A DNA stretch of 64,000 nucleotides, taken from contig NZ_QFRX01000001.1 of the NCBI RefSeq assembly GCF_003143935.1, positions 6,644,966 through 6,708,965 on the forward strand, read 5' to 3'. A program made the translations under genes and the position numbers. The notes below the pieces were generated by a model. It worked only from the letters and a program-made list of their open reading frames with translations. It was not told the DNA's origin and made no database searches. The stretch is from Streptomyces sp. Act143. Lineage in GTDB: Bacteria; Actinomycetota; Actinomycetes; Streptomycetales; Streptomycetaceae. Every line of letters begins with the position of its first letter. Position 1 is the stretch's first letter. Shown here piece by piece: positions 47,628-56,331 of the stretch.

Positions 47628-49700
47628 TCAGCTCCTGCGGTTGCCGCCGACCAGGGCCTTCGCGGCCGGGATGCGGATCTCGTAGCCGCCCTGCCGGGCG
47701 GCGGTGCCTCCGGCGGGCAGGTCGACACGCCACACGCGCGTGCCGGGGGACAGGTCGTCGGTGGCCGCGGTGTGCCCGGGGACGGTCCAGTCGGCCTGTT
47801 CCTCGATGCGGATGTCCGCCTCGCCGGAGACCGGTACTTGTTCGCGGACCTCGACGGTGACGGGGGTGGCGAGGGCATTGGCCAGTTCCACGTGCACACC
47901 GTGGGCGAGCACGGTGACGTTGTTGCGTAGCCCGGCCGTCGACTCCTTGAGGCTGGTGCGGCGGGTGACCCGGATGCCCTCGGCCGGCCCGAGGCCCATC
48001 CGCCGGGTTCCGCCGGGGGCGAGGGTGGGCAGCGCGGCACTCACCACGAAGTCGTCGTCCACCCGGACCTCGACGGGACCGGCCAGGAGTGCCTGGTCGG
48101 TGGCGTTGGACAGCACCAGAGCCGCGTACACCCGCTGTTCCACCGACGGCACACAGACGTACTCGGTGCGCAGACCGACCGGAATGCGGCCGATGGTGAC
48201 GGTGTGCCAGGTGCCGTCCGAGGGGACGTCGGCGCGGGCGACGGCGTCGTAGCGGTGGTCGAAGGAGCCGGCCGACGCGCGGGGCCGCACGGCATGTGTG
48301 GGCAGCGGCAGCGCGGTCACCGCCTCGGCCCGGCGGCGGTGTTCGACGGCGACGGCGTCGAAGGACGGGGTGGGGAACAGCCTGCCCCTGCGCTGTGCGG
48401 GCTCCTCGGGGCCGCTGAGGACGAGGGCGGCGTAGTCGAGTTCGGCGCCGCTGGGCTGAGGCGGGCCGACCGGTGGGGCAGGTGGCGTCGGCGGCGGGAC
48501 CATCGCGCCCGAGGGGGCCGCCGGCGCGGCTGCGGGTGCCGCCTGGGGCGCGGCGGCGAGAGCGGCGCTCCTCGGCGGCGCCGCCTTGGCGAAGGCGGCC
48601 GGTGCCGGTGGGCCGCCCGGGGCCGCGGGGGCCGGGGGCGGGGCGCCGCCGTACATCGGGCGGCTGGGCGGCACGGCCGCGCCCGCGGACGGGGGAACGG
48701 GCGGGAGGGCGGCAGCGTGCGTGCCGGGGGACCGGGTGACGGCGCCGACGCTGACGGATGCGGAGGCCGGAGCGGGAGAGGGCCCCGCGGAGTCGTACGC
48801 GGTGAACAGGTCGCTCAGCCCGGCCGGCGGCTCACGCCAACCGGAGGGCTCGGGCGCGGGCTGGCTGCGGCCGATCCGCAGGGAGCGCAACCGCGGCAGC
48901 TCCGCACGGCGCCCGAGGTCGGCGGTGGCGAGGGCGATCCGCACGCCGGTCCAGTCCTCACCGGTGCGCTGGGCCACGCCGGCCCGCAGCACCAGGGCGC
49001 CGGTGTCGTCGCCCTGACGGCAGGTCAGGCGGTACGCGGGTACCCATACGGCGCCCGGAACGCCGTACTCGATCTGCAGCCCCACCTCACCGGTGCCGCC
49101 GTCGAGGGTCACGTCCGCGCAGACCGTGGTGTCGATCCGTCCGGACGGTGCGTCGGTGGAGGCGTGGCGCCGGCGGTCCTCGGCGACGGCGAGGTCGTGC
49201 TCAAGTCGGCGCAGTTCTGCCTCCGCATCGGCGAGGCGCTCGTGCAGGCGCGTCAGACGCTCGCCCGCGAAGTCCGCGAGCGTCAGCCACGCCTCGGCGG
49301 GGGTGCGACGGTGGTGATCGGGGTCGTCACGCTTGCGCGGCGGGGGAACCGGACGGAGATCGGTGATCTCCTTGATGCGCTCCACGAGCCGGGCGCGCCG
49401 CTCCCGGGCCGCGGCGCAGGCGTCGTCCAGCCGTTCCTTCTCTTGCAGCAGAGCGTCACCGGAGTCGTCGGCGGGCTCGGCCTCCACCTCGATGCGCACC
49501 CCGGTGACCCGTGCGCCGGAGCCGTCCACGACCCGGGCCCGCACGGAGCCCGGGTCCACCGTGCGGGGCAGCCCCGTCACCCGCACCCGGCCGTCGGGCG
49601 GAACCGTGCCCCGTGCCAGCCGGCTGCACAGCGCGCCCTGCGCGTAGACCACCACCGCGTCGAGAGCCGACTCCCATCGCGGCAACCCCTCGGACTTCAT
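47628..49700 (-). CDS. DUF4139 (MuiA-like) protein with Pro/Ala-rich insert
   Basis: 690 residues. DUF4140-like start (LDAVVVYAQGALCSRLARG), coiled coil (LLQEKERLDDACAAARERRA and LHERLADAEAELRRLEHDLA), then DUF4139 (VWVPAYRLTCRQG, AQRTGEDWTGVRIALATADL). Residues about 300-425 are a Pro/Ala/Gly insert that splits the beta-rich half and accounts for the extra length compared with the adjacent 519-residue paralogue. The C-terminus (WRVDLPAGGTAARQGGYEIRIP) matches the family end. ATG 49700 heads this two-gene unit. Confidence 0.87.
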   Translation of the reverse strand: MKSEGLPRWESALDAVVVYAQGALCSRLARGTVPPDGRVRVTGLPRTVDPGSVRARVVDGSGARVTGVRIEVEAEPADDSGDALLQEKERLDDACAAARERRARLVERIKEITDLRPVPPPRKRDDPDHHRRTPAEAWLTLADFAGERLTRLHERLADAEAELRRLEHDLAVAEDRRRHASTDAPSGRIDTTVCADVTLDGGTGEVGLQIEYGVPGAVWVPAYRLTCRQGDDTGALVLRAGVAQRTGEDWTGVRIALATADLGRRAELPRLRSLRIGRSQPAPEPSGWREPPAGLSDLFTAYDSAGPSPAPASASVSVGAVTRSPGTHAAALPPVPPSAGAAVPPSRPMYGGAPPPAPAAPGGPPAPAAFAKAAPPRSAALAAAPQAAPAAAPAAPSGAMVPPPTPPAPPVGPPQPSGAELDYAALVLSGPEEPAQRRGRLFPTPSFDAVAVEHRRRAEAVTALPLPTHAVRPRASAGSFDHRYDAVARADVPSDGTWHTVTIGRIPVGLRTEYVCVPSVEQRVYAALVLSNATDQALLAGPVEVRVDDDFVVSAALPTLAPGGTRRMGLGPAEGIRVTRRTSLKESTAGLRNNVTVLAHGVHVELANALATPVTVEVREQVPVSGEADIRIEEQADWTVPGHTAATDDLSPGTRVWRVDLPAGGTAARQGGYEIRIPAAKALVGGNRRS

Positions 49701-49856
49701 GCGCTCAGCCCCCCGTCATGTCCGTGCGGGCGAAGCCTAACCTCCGCACGGCCACGCGGTGTTGCCCCCAGTGCGACAGACGAGCACCGCGGCAGGCGGC
49801 CTCGGCACGGACCACGCCGCAAGCAGTGGCCGCGGGGGCGACGCCGCTTCGTGCGC

Positions 49857-50714
49857 TTACGCGCCCTGAACAGGCTCTCGCTCGCCCGGCTCCCGTCCCA
49901 GGTACCGGTTCAACGGCGGTTCCTCCGCCAGTACGGCGCCGATGGTCACGGCGAAGGTGATCGCGCCGCATACGACGATCAGCCAGGACAACAGGGTGAG
50001 GACCAGGCCCAGAGAGCCGTACTCGCCCAAGGCGCGGTTGAGCGCGGCCGGCATGTAGAGCCGCGCGGTCAGTCCGAGGGCGGTGGTGGCGGCCCCGGCC
50101 AGGAGCGCTCCGGGCAGCAACGGCAGCCAGGGGACGCGGCCGGCGAGCAGCAGGTGCTGCGTCCACAGCCATACGCCTGTGCTGACGAGGAAGGACAGCG
50201 GGACGCCGAGCCAGACGCCCGCACCGAAACCCTCGTGCACCGGCGCCTGCAACAACACGACCAGGACGAGTGCGAGCAGCCACACCACCCAGCGCCAGGC
50301 CGCGATCCTGGTGCCCGCTTTCGGCAGTCTCCAGGCTCGTTCGCACACCCGGGTCATGGCGCGGCTGAAGCTGGTGGCGGAGATCAGGGCGACGACCAGT
50401 CCGATGAGGCCGCTGGTCTCGCGCAGGCCGCCGTCGGGTGAACTGCCCAGCACCTGATCCAGCTCCCGGCCTGCCTGACCGGTCAGGCCGAACATCGCGC
50501 GCAGGGATTCCCGCAGTTGGTCGCGGACGCTGTGCGGCGTGAACGCGGCGACCGCGAACAGCAGCGGCACCGCCGCCAGGAACGCCTGCGCGGCCAGCCT
50601 GGTCCCCGCGTCGAGGAGATTGCCGGACAGCAGGCGGCCCGTGAGTTCACTGATGACGGGAAAGCGCGCTTCGGCCTGGGTGCGCAGGCGCTCCACCCGG
50701 GTCACCCACGTCAT
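49857..50714 (-). CDS. YihY/BrkB-family membrane protein
   Basis: 285-residue membrane protein with six helices. AAQAFLAAVPLLFAVAAFTP, GLIGLVVALISATSFSRAMTRVCERAWRLP and WRWVVWLLALVLVVLL match the YihY/virulence-factor BrkB family (once called ribonuclease BN). ATG 50714 is preceded by a perfect AGGAGG. Role unknown; it neighbours other envelope-type genes. Confidence 0.9.
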   Translation of the reverse strand: MTWVTRVERLRTQAEARFPVISELTGRLLSGNLLDAGTRLAAQAFLAAVPLLFAVAAFTPHSVRDQLRESLRAMFGLTGQAGRELDQVLGSSPDGGLRETSGLIGLVVALISATSFSRAMTRVCERAWRLPKAGTRIAAWRWVVWLLALVLVVLLQAPVHEGFGAGVWLGVPLSFLVSTGVWLWTQHLLLAGRVPWLPLLPGALLAGAATTALGLTARLYMPAALNRALGEYGSLGLVLTLLSWLIVVCGAITFAVTIGAVLAEEPPLNRYLGREPGEREPVQGA

Positions 50715-51128
50715 ACGGCCTCCTGACACGCCCGCCCCGTCCCGCAGGGCCAGTCAACGTGTCCCTCACCTGCGCTGTCGCGTGGTGGTGATCCGATCGG
50801 GTTCCCCCCGTCACCGGGCACGGCGGCACTGTCCGAGGGGGCGGCCAGGCTTCGAAGGAGACGAAGGCGGACGAACCGGGGGCCGGGAAGGAGACACGGC
50901 TCTGCGCTGCCGCGTCGAGCAGCCGGAGGGGCCGAGGCGGCGACGAGCCAGGCGGAGGAGCGCGGGTGCGGCCGGTGCGGCGGGTGCGGCGCTGGGGTCG
51001 TAGCACGCATTTCACAGAAGCGCATCGTGCGCCGAGGGAGTGTGGCAAATGGCGTATCTCTGCTCGCGTACCGGCTTCAGTGGAGGTGCGCTGGCCTCCA
51101 GAGAGGGCGGTTCGACGAGGAGGCGCGG
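50715..51128. other. divergent promoter region, no gene seen
   Basis: About 410 bases between the leftward BrkB-type gene and the rightward membrane-protein gene. No frame gives a credible protein and no clear promoter pair or hairpin stood out. Confidence 0.4.
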
Positions 51129-52424
51129 GTGGCGGTCGACAATGCAGAGCAGGTCGAACTCGAGGCACTCCGTGCCCGGGTGGCGGTTCTGGAGGCCGGG
51201 CAGTCGCACCCGCCGCGGCACCGCATCCGGTCGTTCCTCGCCGCGCTCCTCGTCGTCATCGGCTGCATCCTCGCCCCGCTGTCCGTCGTCGCCGCCTGGG
51301 TGGCCGACGAGGTCGGGGACACCGACCGTTACGTGGACACGGTCGCCCCTCTCGCGTCGAACCCCGACATCCAGAGCGCGGCGGCCAACCGGGTCACCGA
51401 CGCGTTGATGACCCGGATCGACCTGTCCACCCTGCTGGCCGACGCGGCCCCCGGCGACCGGCCCCGGCTGGAGAAGGCCCTCGGCGGCAGGCTCGGCGAC
51501 TCGCTGGAAGGGGCCGTGCGCAGCTTCGTGCACGACAAGGCTCAGGCGGTCTTCGCCTCGGACGCGTTCACGACGATCTGGACCGAGGCCAACCGCCGCG
51601 CACACAGCACGGTCGACAAGGCCCTCACCGGCAGTGGCGGTGGAGCCGTGGAGGTGAAGGACGACACCGTGACCCTCGACCTCGGCCCCGCGGTCGACCG
51701 GGTCAAACAGCGCCTCGTCGACGCCGGCTTGACCGCCGTCGGCCGGATTCCCGAGATCCACACGGACTTCACGCTCCTCAGGTCCGAGCAGGTCGGCAAG
51801 GCCAAGACCTACCTGCGGCTGCTCCAACTCGCCGGCAACTGGCTGCCCGTCCTCGCCGTCGTCCTCATCGCCGCGGGCATCCTCCTCGCCGGACGGCGAC
51901 GCCGGACCCTGGTCGCGGGCTGCCTCGGCGCCGCCTTCGCCGTCGGTCTGCTCGGCATCGGCCTGCGCGTCTTCCGCGTGATCTACCTCGACCGTCTTCC
52001 GGCCGACGTCTCCCAGGACGCGGCGGGCGCGATCTACGACACGATGACGCACCAGCTGCAGACCATGGTGCGGATGGTCGTAGCCCTCGGCGTCGTCATC
52101 GCCCTGGCTGCCTGGCTGACCGGTCCGGGCCGACGGGCCGCACTGGTGACGCGGCTGTGGGCGTCCGGCATCGGCGCGGTACGCGGCACGGCGGACCAAG
52201 CGGGACTGCGTACCGGCCCCGTCGGTCCTTTCGTACGCCGCCACCGCACCTGGATCACCTGGCTGCTGGTGGCCGCGGCCCTGCTGACGTACCTGCTGTG
52301 GGACTACCCCACGGGATGGGTCGTGGTCGGTATCGCTCTGTGTCTGCTGTTCGTGCTGGCGGTGGTGCAGTTCCTGGCGGTGGAGCCGTCCGGTGAGGAC
52401 GGGCAGGCCCTGGCACATGGCTGA
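51129..52424 (+). CDS. membrane protein with large extracytoplasmic domain
   Basis: 431 residues: one helix near the N-terminus (FLAALLVVIGCILAPLSVVAAWVA), a 170-residue outside loop, then helices WLPVLAVVLIAAGILLAG, AGCLGAAFAVGLLGIGLRVF, MVVALGVVIALAAWL, TWITWLLVAAALLTYLLW and VVVGIALCLLFVLAVVQFL. I recognise it as a type common in Streptomyces, but without a named function. GTG 51129 follows GAGGAGG. Its end overlaps the DUF389 start by 8 bases, so the two are coupled. Confidence 0.82.
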   Translation: MAVDNAEQVELEALRARVAVLEAGQSHPPRHRIRSFLAALLVVIGCILAPLSVVAAWVADEVGDTDRYVDTVAPLASNPDIQSAAANRVTDALMTRIDLSTLLADAAPGDRPRLEKALGGRLGDSLEGAVRSFVHDKAQAVFASDAFTTIWTEANRRAHSTVDKALTGSGGGAVEVKDDTVTLDLGPAVDRVKQRLVDAGLTAVGRIPEIHTDFTLLRSEQVGKAKTYLRLLQLAGNWLPVLAVVLIAAGILLAGRRRRTLVAGCLGAAFAVGLLGIGLRVFRVIYLDRLPADVSQDAAGAIYDTMTHQLQTMVRMVVALGVVIALAAWLTGPGRRAALVTRLWASGIGAVRGTADQAGLRTGPVGPFVRRHRTWITWLLVAAALLTYLLWDYPTGWVVVGIALCLLFVLAVVQFLAVEPSGEDGQALAHG

Positions 52425-53436
52425 GGTCGACGCGGTCGCCGCCCGGCGCATGACGGACACCCTGTTCATCGAACAGGGTGTGCGCAGCCCGAGTTCCACG
52501 CGCTTTTGGGGCCTGCTGGTGCTGGCGGCCGTCATCGCGAGCGCCGGTGTGGTCGGCGATTCCACGGCGACGGTCATCGGCGCGATGATCGTCGCCCCGC
52601 TGATGACACCCATCCTGGGCAGCGCCCTGGCGCTCGTGCTGGCCGACCGCCACCAGGTCGTGCGCTGTGTGCTGCTGGTGCTCGGCGGGGCGCTGGCCGT
52701 GGTGGCGATCGGCATGCTGCTCGGCTGGATCGCCGCCCCGCCCGACGGCTTCGCCTCCAACAGCCAGGTCTCCTCGCGGATCAGCCCCCGCCTCATCGAC
52801 CTGCTCGCCGCGTTGGCCACCGGCACGGTCGGCGCGTTCGCCCTGGTCCGGGCCGACATCTCCGACACCCTCCCCGGTGTCGCGATCGCCATCTCCCTGG
52901 TGCCGCCACTGGCCGTCACCGGGCTGCTGATCACGGTGCACCGCTACCACGACGCCGGGCAGTCGGCGCTGCTGTTCGCCACCAACGTGGCCGCGATCGT
53001 GGCCACCGGGACCGTGGTCTTCCTCTGCTACGGCGTCCGGGCGGGCGCCGAACGGGCGGGTCTGCGTGTCGGACGGTTCCACGGCAGGACGCTGGTCGCG
53101 GTGCTCTGCGTGGTCGTACTGGTCGCGGTACCGCTCACGATCGGCACCGTCAGCGTGGCCCGGGACCGGGCCCTGGCCGCCGACGCCCGCCCGGTCGCCG
53201 AGCGCTGGGCCGCCGGCGGCAAGTGGCAGATCGCCTCCGTCGAGGCCCGCAACGGCATCGTCGTCGTAGGCGTTCTCGGCCTTCCGCCCCAACCGGCGCC
53301 GACCGCGCTGCGCGCCGCGCTGGACGCGGGCGGCATGCGGGACGCCGACCTGGAACTGCATCTGGTCGGCGGACGCACCCATTGGTGTCCGGCGGAGACG
53401 GACACCTGCACCGTGCGGGAGAGCGGTCGCAGCTGA
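52417..53436 (+). CDS. DUF389 membrane protein
   Basis: 339 residues. VIASAGVVGDSTATVIGAMIVAPLMTPILGSALALVLAD is the DUF389 hallmark, and AIAISLVPPLAVTGLLI the second conserved helix; six or seven helices in all, with a C-terminal soluble domain of about 90 residues ending in a Cys pair (WCPAETDTC). Function unknown. ATG 52417 overlaps the preceding gene. Confidence 0.9.
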   Translation: MAEVDAVAARRMTDTLFIEQGVRSPSSTRFWGLLVLAAVIASAGVVGDSTATVIGAMIVAPLMTPILGSALALVLADRHQVVRCVLLVLGGALAVVAIGMLLGWIAAPPDGFASNSQVSSRISPRLIDLLAALATGTVGAFALVRADISDTLPGVAIAISLVPPLAVTGLLITVHRYHDAGQSALLFATNVAAIVATGTVVFLCYGVRAGAERAGLRVGRFHGRTLVAVLCVVVLVAVPLTIGTVSVARDRALAADARPVAERWAAGGKWQIASVEARNGIVVVGVLGLPPQPAPTALRAALDAGGMRDADLELHLVGGRTHWCPAETDTCTVRESGRS

Positions 53437-53740
53437 GCCGCACTTCTCGGTATCGCTGAGCGGTGCCGGTTCTCGCCACTCGCCACTCGCCGCTCGCCTC
53501 TCGCCTCTCGCCTCTCACGACCGTGTCGAGCAGGTCGCCGTCGCTGCTGCGGGAGACGGCCCCAGCCATCGCGAAGGGCGCGCCCCTCGCCTTGGCCTAC
53601 GTTGCGGCATCCGCCCTGACCTTGAACACACTGTCGGCGTTCTGACTCCGGACTGCATCCGTTCGCGGGGCTCGACGGAAGACCAGAGAGGAGATATGCG
53701 GCAATTACGTGTTTCAGCTCTCCTCTGAGGAGGCCAGACC
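53437..53740. other. intergenic region with heptamer array
   Basis: About 300 bases without a credible gene. It contains a 7-bp tandem array, TCGCCAC TCGCCAC TCGCCGC TCGCCTC TCGCCTC TCGCCTC, at about 53473-53514, and an AT-richer stretch just before the small gene at 53741. Confidence 0.6.
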
Positions 53741-53920
53741 ATGACGCAACCGCTCGTCCCGCCGAACGAGACGCCGCCCGTGGAGGGATCGATCGCCGAG
53801 GCCCATCAGGAACGGGCCGACGGAGGCATCTGGGAACACCCGGGGATCTGGCTCGGGCTGATCATGGTCGGCTGCCTGCTCATCGCCGGATTCTTCGTGG
53901 CCCGCATCGCGGGTCTGTGA
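53741..53920 (+). CDS. small single-pass membrane protein (DUF6480-like)
   Basis: 59 residues: a hydrophilic N-terminus with VPPNETPPVEGS, the Pro/Glu motif seen in DUF6480 proteins, then one membrane helix WLGLIMVGCLLIAGFFVARI. GAGGAGG lies 8 bases upstream of ATG 53741, so it is very likely translated. Confidence 0.75.
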   Translation: MTQPLVPPNETPPVEGSIAEAHQERADGGIWEHPGIWLGLIMVGCLLIAGFFVARIAGL

Positions 53921-53924
53921 GGTC

Positions 53925-54086
53925 GTGAGCCGTCCCCTCCGCAGGCACGCTTTCCCGACCTCACTGGCGAAGGTGAAGCTGCGCCTGGACCTGCTGGAGA
54001 AGGGCCCGGGGGAGCGGGACGAGCAGTTCGCCGCGCTCCTGGCGAGCGTGCGCCGCATGCTGGGCGGCCTCTCGCCCGCACGGTGA
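53925..54086 (+). CDS. possible 53-residue basic protein
   Basis: GTG 53925, four bases after the previous stop, opens a 53-codon frame (VSRPLRRHAFPTSLAKVKLR, DLLEKGPGERDEQFAALLAS, VRRMLGGLSPAR). It has amphipathic helices and a weak GAGG site. No family recognised; it could be a chance ORF. Confidence 0.35.
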   Translation: MSRPLRRHAFPTSLAKVKLRLDLLEKGPGERDEQFAALLASVRRMLGGLSPAR

Positions 54087-54167
54087 TGTCTACTGACCGG
54101 CAGGCGTGGTGCGAGATGCCGGATCAGTCGGTGGGCTGAGCAGAACAACTGCTGATCAGGCACGTAT

Positions 54168-54203
54168 TGCAATGCATGCTACATACATCTACTGTGCATT
54201 GCA
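54168..54203. promoter_or_regulatory. inverted repeat at the PadR start
   Basis: TGCAATGCA (54168-54176) and its exact inverse TGCATTGCA (54195-54203) are separated by 18 bases. The right arm ends on the A of the PadR ATG. This fits a self-repression operator for the adjacent PadR gene. Confidence 0.6.
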
Positions 54204-54559
54204 TGGAACCTGGCAAAACAATGAGCCAGCTCCGCAAGGGGGTCCTTGAGTACTGCGTGCTGTCTCTGTTGCGTGACGGCCCGCGATACGGCACGGAGCT
54301 TCTGAGCGCACTCGCCGACACGGGCGCGCTGGCGACGAGCCAGGGCACGGTGTACCCGCTGCTGACCCGGTTGCGACGCGAAGAACTGGTGACGACCGAC
54401 TGGAGCGAGTCGCCCAACGGCCCACCCCGGCGCTACTACGCGCTGACGGGCAAGGGCCGTACGGCACTCGCGGACTTCGCCCTCGTATGGGCGGAGTTCA
54501 CCCAGGCGGTCGATCACCTCATCACCCCCACCCAGCATGCCGACCGGAGAGCACAGTGA
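54203..54559 (+). CDS. PadR-family transcriptional regulator
   Basis: 118 residues: MSQLRKGVLEYCVLSLLRDGPRYGTELLSAL, TSQGTVYPLLTRLRREELV and RYYALTGKGRTALADF are textbook PadR winged-helix segments. ATG 54203 or ATG 54221 (MSQLRKG) could start it; neither has a ribosome binding site, so a leaderless or coupled start is possible. Its TGA overlaps the GTG of the membrane-protein gene, an arrangement typical of PadR/HAAS pairs. Confidence 0.93.
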   Translation: MEPGKTMSQLRKGVLEYCVLSLLRDGPRYGTELLSALADTGALATSQGTVYPLLTRLRREELVTTDWSESPNGPPRRYYALTGKGRTALADFALVWAEFTQAVDHLITPTQHADRRAQ

Positions 54560-55287
54560 AGACCACCGCCACCCACCCCGACATACGCCGCTATCTGGCC
54601 GCCGTCGACCGCGCCGCTTCCTCGGTGCCTGCCGGCCCCCGCAAGGAGCTGTTGGCCGACCTCTCCGAGCACATCGACGTCGCCTTGGCGGAACGGCCGG
54701 GCGAACTCGACCAGATCCTCGCCGAACTCGGCGACCCTCGGGACATTGCCGCCACCGCGATACGCGAGAACGCCGAGTACAGCCACCCCGGCCGGCGGCG
54801 CGGCAATCCCCGCACGGTTCTGGCACTGCTGGCGGCGAGTTCGGTGCTGGGCCTGCTCGGCGCCGCGGCACCCCATGCCGAAGCGCTGAACTTCCCCATC
54901 CTCGTGGTCACCGCCCTCGGGTTCGCCACCCTGGCGATGTCGGCTTGGTGGACCACCTCACGCAAGTGGATCAGCGTCGCGTGGTTCATCCTCCCGAACG
55001 TGTTCCTGCGTGCCGTCGATCAGGCATTCGGGCTGAGCCACTCCGCTGAGGCGACCCTGTCCTTCTTCGCGGTGGCCCTCCGTGCCGGCGTCCTGGTGTG
55101 GCTGTGGCGTCACCGTGTCGCCCCCGAAGGGCCCGGCCGCATCGACTTCCGCCTTCCCCGCTGGGCACGGATTCTGCTGTGGAGTCTGCTGGCCGCCTTC
55201 ATCCTGTTCGAAGTGTTCATGTGGGTCTCGGCCTTCGCCGTCACGGACGACCTGTCCACAGTGAAAAAAGGCTCCTTCACCCCCTGA
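54556..55287 (+). CDS. HAAS-domain membrane protein (PadR partner)
   Basis: 243 residues. The N-terminal 75 residues (RRYLAAVDRAASSVPAGPRKELLADLSEHIDVAL, LGDPRDIAATA) form the HAAS/DUF1700 signalling domain that accompanies PadR regulators. Five or so hydrophobic helices follow, from NPRTVLALLAASSVLGLLGA to ILLWSLLAAFILFEVFMWV. GTG 54556 is coupled to the PadR stop. It probably senses a membrane state and feeds back on PadR. Confidence 0.85.
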   Translation: MKTTATHPDIRRYLAAVDRAASSVPAGPRKELLADLSEHIDVALAERPGELDQILAELGDPRDIAATAIRENAEYSHPGRRRGNPRTVLALLAASSVLGLLGAAAPHAEALNFPILVVTALGFATLAMSAWWTTSRKWISVAWFILPNVFLRAVDQAFGLSHSAEATLSFFAVALRAGVLVWLWRHRVAPEGPGRIDFRLPRWARILLWSLLAAFILFEVFMWVSAFAVTDDLSTVKKGSFTP

Positions 55288-55508
55288 CCGCACACGTCGT
55301 CACCACGATCACCTCGGCCGTAGAAGTACCGAGCCGCGCCCAGACCGACCAGAAGGCGCCGCAAAGGACCGTGGTGTCTGTTGGGCGTCGCTTGGCGCTC
55401 GAAAAGTCTTCTTACGACGAGCCTCCCGACGTGGAGAGCGCCGGTGGCCATGCCGACTCCGAAGGTGCGCTCAGCGGCAGCCGCGCAGTTGCTCAATGTC
55501 GTCGAGGG

Positions 55509-56186
55509 TCATTTGCTGCTGGTCGCCGGCTCGGTCACCTGCTTCCAGGTACGCACCATGTGGCTGAACTCCTTGACCTGCACGAGGACATGGTCACGGG
55601 CGGCGTTCTCCGCGGTTTCTGCGTCGCCGACCGCGATGGCGTCGGCGATGACGCGATGCTCGGTGAGGGAGCGCCGCATGCGGTCCGGCACACGCAACTG
55701 CAGCCGCCGGTACGGCTGCAGGACACGCTTGAGCGCATGGGCCTGTTGCCGCAGGTATTCATTGCCGCAGGAGTCGTAGACGATGCCGTGGAACGAGGCG
55801 TTGGCGTAGTAGTAGCTGTCGGCGTCGTCGGCCGCCGCGTGCTTCTCGCATTCCCGCAGGGCGCGTTCGAGTTCCTCGAGTGACTCCCGCTCGATCCGGC
55901 GTGCGGAGAGCCGGGCCGCCATCCCCTCCAGCTCGGCCATGACTTCGAACCGCTCCGCGAGCTCGGGGATGCTCAACTCGGTGACGTACGTGCCGCGCTT
56001 GGGGCGGATCTGCACCAGTCCGGAGCGTTCCAGGGCCTGCAGGGCCTCCCGGATCGGTGTGCGGGAGCAGCCGAATTCCTCTTCCAGCTGCGCCGGATCC
56101 AGCCGTTCGCCGGGGCGGTAGCGGCCGTCTATGACGGCGTTCTCCAGTGCGTCCCGCACACGCTGTGATTCCGGTACTCGGACCAT
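55509..56186 (-). CDS. GntR/FCD-family regulator of malonate genes (MatR-like)
   Basis: 225 residues: winged helix (RVRDALENAVIDGRYRPGERLDPAQLEEEFGCSRTPIREALQALERSGLVQIRPKRGTYV) and an FCD effector domain (ERFEVMAELEGMAARLSARR, YYYANASFHGIVYDSCGNEYL, EHRVIADAIAVGD) whose Asp/His residues bind metal and acid effectors. ATG 56186 follows GGGAGGTG. It is divergent from the malonyl-CoA decarboxylase/synthetase gene; in other bacteria MatR in this position represses mat genes and responds to malonate. Confidence 0.9.
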   Translation of the reverse strand: MVRVPESQRVRDALENAVIDGRYRPGERLDPAQLEEEFGCSRTPIREALQALERSGLVQIRPKRGTYVTELSIPELAERFEVMAELEGMAARLSARRIERESLEELERALRECEKHAAADDADSYYYANASFHGIVYDSCGNEYLRQQAHALKRVLQPYRRLQLRVPDRMRRSLTEHRVIADAIAVGDAETAENAARDHVLVQVKEFSHMVRTWKQVTEPATSSK

Positions 56187-56247
56187 GGACACCTCCCAGC
56201 ACACATTATCCGACCTGCTCAGAGGGTGGTGCATGCCACAGAGGCAG

Positions 56248-56258
56248 TGTTATATACA
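56248..56258. promoter_or_regulatory. candidate GntR operator
   Basis: TGTTATATACA, an A/T-rich near-palindrome in a GC-rich region, lies in the divergent GntR/mat intergenic space. Its TGT-N5-ACA shape suits FCD-type GntR proteins. Confidence 0.35.
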
Positions 56259-56331
56259 TCAGGCGCAGTCATGGATATGCACGCCATGGAGAAGCCAAGC
56301 GCCGGAACCACAGGTGCGGGGAAGGAGCACG

